NCBI GenBank assembly: GCA_035458865.1
Contig: DATHYZ010000243.1
Coordinates: 1 to 6,780, forward strand
Source: DATHYZ01 sp035458865
GTDB lineage: Bacteria; Chloroflexota; Limnocylindria; Limnocylindrales; CSP1-4
Direction of reading: 5' to 3'
Length of the DNA stretch: 6,780 bases
The notes beneath the pieces are model-generated. The model saw only the letters and a program-made list of their open reading frames with translations. It had not been told where the DNA came from and searched no databases. Both the position numbers and the translations under genes were made by a program. Position 1 is the stretch's first letter, and each line of letters opens with the position of its first letter. Below, piece by piece: positions 5,401 to 6,780 of the stretch.

Positions 5401-6502
5401 CGAGGGCGCCGTAGACGGCGGCGATGGCGGCGTCGGCGAGCGTCCGCTCGGCGCCCCAGCGCCCGACCAGGAGGGCGACGACCAGGCCGTTCGAGGGGTC
5501 CACCCACAACCGGCTGCCCGTCGCTCCGGCGTGATCGACGACCGAGGGCGGCCCGGGCATCCGGCCGCTGAGCGTGGACTTGCCCCAGCCGAGCCCGTAC
5601 GTCGCTCGGCGGGGCGGATCGCCGGGCTCGAGGATGCCGGCCGTCTGCTCGCGCCGCATGAGCTCGAGCAACGCGCCCCCGAGGATCGGCGGGACGGCGG
5701 GCGAGCCCATGGAGGCCCGGCCGAACGCAACCAGGTCGTGGGCGGTCGACCAGAGCCCGCCGCCGGGATGCTCGATGGCGCTGATCCAGCGGGAGTACCG
5801 CTCGACGTCGAGGCCGTCGCTGCCGACGATCGAGACCGGGGCGTTCGGATATCCCTCGACCTCCATCTCGAAGCCCGTGGCGGCCATGCCCAGCGGCTCA
5901 AGGATCCGCGCCCGCAGGGCGGCACCGATGGTCGGATGCCCGCCGACCCGCTGCAGGAGCAGGCCGAGCAGGTAGAAGGTGTCGGACGCGTACGTGTAGG
6001 TGGCGCCGGGCACGAAGGACAGAGGTCGCGAGCAGACGCTGGCGATGAGCGCCTCGGCGCTCGGAGGCGCCTGGCCCTGCCCGACCCAGTCGAGGTCGGT
6101 CGCCCCGGAGGTATGGGTCAGCACGTGCCAGACCGTCACCGCCTCGGAGCCGGCTCGGCCCTCCGCCACCGGCGGTGGCGCGAACTCGGGCACGACGCGG
6201 CGGATCGGGTCGGAGAGCGTCACCCGACCCTCCTCGACGAGCTGCATGACGGCTGTCGCCACGATCGGCTTGGTGACCGACGCGACCCGGAACCGGTGGG
6301 CGACGCCGATGCGGCCGCCCGAGCCGTCGCTCCCGAAGCCGCGGGCCAGGATCGGGCCGTCCGCGCCGGCCACGGCCAGGACCGCCGCCGGCGGTTCCCC
6401 GGATCCCACCGCCTGGGCGACCACCTCGAAGGCGCGCTCGAGCCGCCCCGGATCGAATCGGCCGGAGGACGGACGAGGGCGGGCGGGCGGCTCGGCTACC
6501 AT
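5393..6502 (-). CDS. Serine beta-lactamase/esterase-like hydrolase (PF00144 type)
   Basis: This 369-aa protein belongs to the class C beta-lactamase-related family, whose members include esterases, D-aminopeptidases and other acyl-serine hydrolases. Resistance activity should not be assumed. The active-site motif S-V-T-K lies at 75-78 (context FRVASVTKPI), giving Ser75 nucleophile and Lys78. HVLTHTSG (126-133) is the usual family block. The second motif, normally Tyr-x-Asn, is Y-A-S (171-173), followed by DTFYLLG. The third motif is H-A-G (324-326, context VVDHAGATGSRLWVDP). No signal peptide or lipobox is visible at the N-terminus (MVAEPPARPRPSS), suggesting a cytoplasmic protein. Two ATGs are possible. 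6502 is preferred because CATCAT lies 7 nt upstream, matching the leaderless pattern of neighbouring genes; 6511 would add three residues. The frame continues open upstream, but that part has no family similarity. It lies opposite in strand between pabB and pabC, with no evident metabolic link to them. Confidence 0.9.
   Translation of the reverse strand: MVAEPPARPRPSSGRFDPGRLERAFEVVAQAVGSGEPPAAVLAVAGADGPILARGFGSDGSGGRIGVAHRFRVASVTKPIVATAVMQLVEEGRVTLSDPIRRVVPEFAPPPVAEGRAGSEAVTVWHVLTHTSGATDLDWVGQGQAPPSAEALIASVCSRPLSFVPGATYTYASDTFYLLGLLLQRVGGHPTIGAALRARILEPLGMAATGFEMEVEGYPNAPVSIVGSDGLDVERYSRWISAIEHPGGGLWSTAHDLVAFGRASMGSPAVPPILGGALLELMRREQTAGILEPGDPPRRATYGLGWGKSTLSGRMPGPPSVVDHAGATGSRLWVDPSNGLVVALLVGRWGAERTLADAAIAAVYGALEG
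6497..6502 (+). promoter_or_regulatory. -10 box TACCAT for the pabC leader ORF, leaderless type
   Basis: GCTACCAT is followed by seven bases (cgtgagc) and ATGATG at 6510. Hexamer and spacing are identical to those at the leftmost gene (231-236, minus strand). The last three bases are also the complement of the ATG start of the opposite-strand hydrolase. No clear -35 element is seen upstream. Confidence 0.5.
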
Positions 6503-6509
6503 CGTGAGC

Positions 6510-6515
6510 ATGATG
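6510..6515 (-). promoter_or_regulatory. -10-like box CATCAT for the hydrolase gene
   Basis: On the minus strand, CATCAT is followed by seven bases (gctcacg) and the ATG at 6502. It matches TATAAT at four of six positions but lacks the first T, so it is weaker than the other boxes. The spacing equals that of the other leaderless starts. The same six bases encode the ATGATG start of the rightward leader ORF. Confidence 0.35.
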
Positions 6516-6596
6516 CCCGAGCCGGCGGTCCCGCGGTCGCCGCGGCCGATCCACGACCCATCCAGCCGGGGGCCCCAGCCCGAAGGGTCCGCGTGA
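6510..6596 (+). CDS. Small 28-codon ORF upstream of and coupled to pabC
   Basis: A short ORF beginning MMPEPAVPRS and rich in Pro, Ser and Arg starts at the ATGATG directly after a -10 box. It ends with a TGA (6594-6596) that shares its A with the pabC ATG (TGATG). No domain is recognisable and 28 residues are too few for a known fold. The likely roles are a leaderless leader ORF that delivers ribosomes to pabC by termination-reinitiation, or simply untranslated 5' leader that happens to be open. The double ATG (6510 and 6513) and the exact stop/start overlap favour translation. The sequence has no run of one codon that would suggest classical attenuation. Confidence 0.4.
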   Translation: MMPEPAVPRSPRPIHDPSSRGPQPEGSA

Positions 6597-6780
6597 TGAC
6601 GCTCCCTGCCCACGTCTGGCTCGACGGTCGTCTCATGGAGGCGCACGGTCCCCACCTCCCCGTGACCGACCGCGGGTTCCAGCTCGGCGACGGCCTGTTC
6701 GAGACCCTCCGGGCGCGGCGCGGGGTGCCCATCGAGTGGGCCGAGCACCTCGAGCGTCTCCACGAGGGTGCGATCGCGCT
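6596..6780 (+). CDS. pabC: Aminodeoxychorismate lyase (PabC, class IV PLP fold), N-terminal part
   Basis: The frame runs open from the ATG at 6596 to the right edge, giving 61 complete codons of a protein normally about 260-290 aa; the catalytic lysine region is outside the window. The visible part has VWLDGRLMEA (7-16), VTDRGFQLGDGLFETLRARRG (about 23-43) and EHLERLHEGA (49-58). This is the standard N-terminal signature of fold-type IV PLP enzymes (PabC, branched-chain and D-amino acid aminotransferases). GDGLFETLR together with the nearby pabB favours PabC, which cleaves aminodeoxychorismate to p-aminobenzoate and pyruvate. A branched-chain or D-amino acid aminotransferase cannot be excluded from 61 residues. 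The start is supported by overlap with the TGA of the small upstream ORF and by GAAGGG at 6582-6587, 8 nt upstream. A GTG immediately before it (6593) is an alternative start. Confidence 0.82.
   Translation, partial: MTLPAHVWLDGRLMEAHGPHLPVTDRGFQLGDGLFETLRARRGVPIEWAEHLERLHEGAIA

Noticed and set aside
6503..6763. N-terminal extension of the hydrolase frame upstream of 6502
   Set aside because: It lies antisense to pabC, lacks family similarity, and includes the putative promoter; the family's N-terminus is accounted for from 6502 on.

Overview
The window is ordinary-looking chromosomal DNA from a very GC-rich bacterium. Third codon positions are almost all G or C, and no insertion sequence, phage gene, tRNA, rRNA or CRISPR array is visible. 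The gene set, the frequent leaderless promoters and the protein styles (a short monofunctional proline dehydrogenase, a tandem-type GNAT, a stand-alone PabB carrying PIKGT) suggest an uncultured soil-type lineage such as a high-GC Chloroflexota (Limnocylindria-like). This taxonomic guess is weak: actinobacterial or other high-GC relatives are possible, and it rests on general impression rather than a marker gene.

Layout, left to right. (1) Positions 1-223, minus strand: the start of a probable SirB1-type transglutaminase-like protein, running off the left edge. (2) A 61-bp divergent promoter region leads to a complete proline dehydrogenase at 285-1211 (+), followed by a GC-rich hairpin. (3) A 150-aa protein of unknown function at 1309-1761 (+) converges on (4) a minus-strand two-gene operon. 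In transcription order this is a DmpA/P1-family (S58) self-processing aminopeptidase (3774-2617), whose stop overlaps the GTG start of a GNAT acetyltransferase (2620-1778). (5) Divergent from that operon is pabB, aminodeoxychorismate synthase component I (3878-5365, +). (6) A minus-strand serine beta-lactamase/esterase-like hydrolase (6502-5393) lies between pabB and (7) pabC, aminodeoxychorismate lyase (6596 to the right edge, +), which is preceded by a coupled 28-codon ORF.

Functionally, pabB and pabC make two of the steps from chorismate to p-aminobenzoate for folate synthesis; the amidotransferase subunit PabA is not in the window. Proline dehydrogenase feeds proline oxidation, with no P5C dehydrogenase beside it. 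The aminopeptidase/GNAT pair looks like amide or N-terminal amine metabolism, substrate unknown.

The most distinctive signal is regulatory. Several genes have a TANNNT-like -10 hexamer only 6-7 nt upstream of the start codon, the arrangement expected for leaderless mRNAs. At 6497-6515, two divergent leaderless starts interlock: each gene's -10 box covers the other's start codon. No clearly novel multi-gene system was found.
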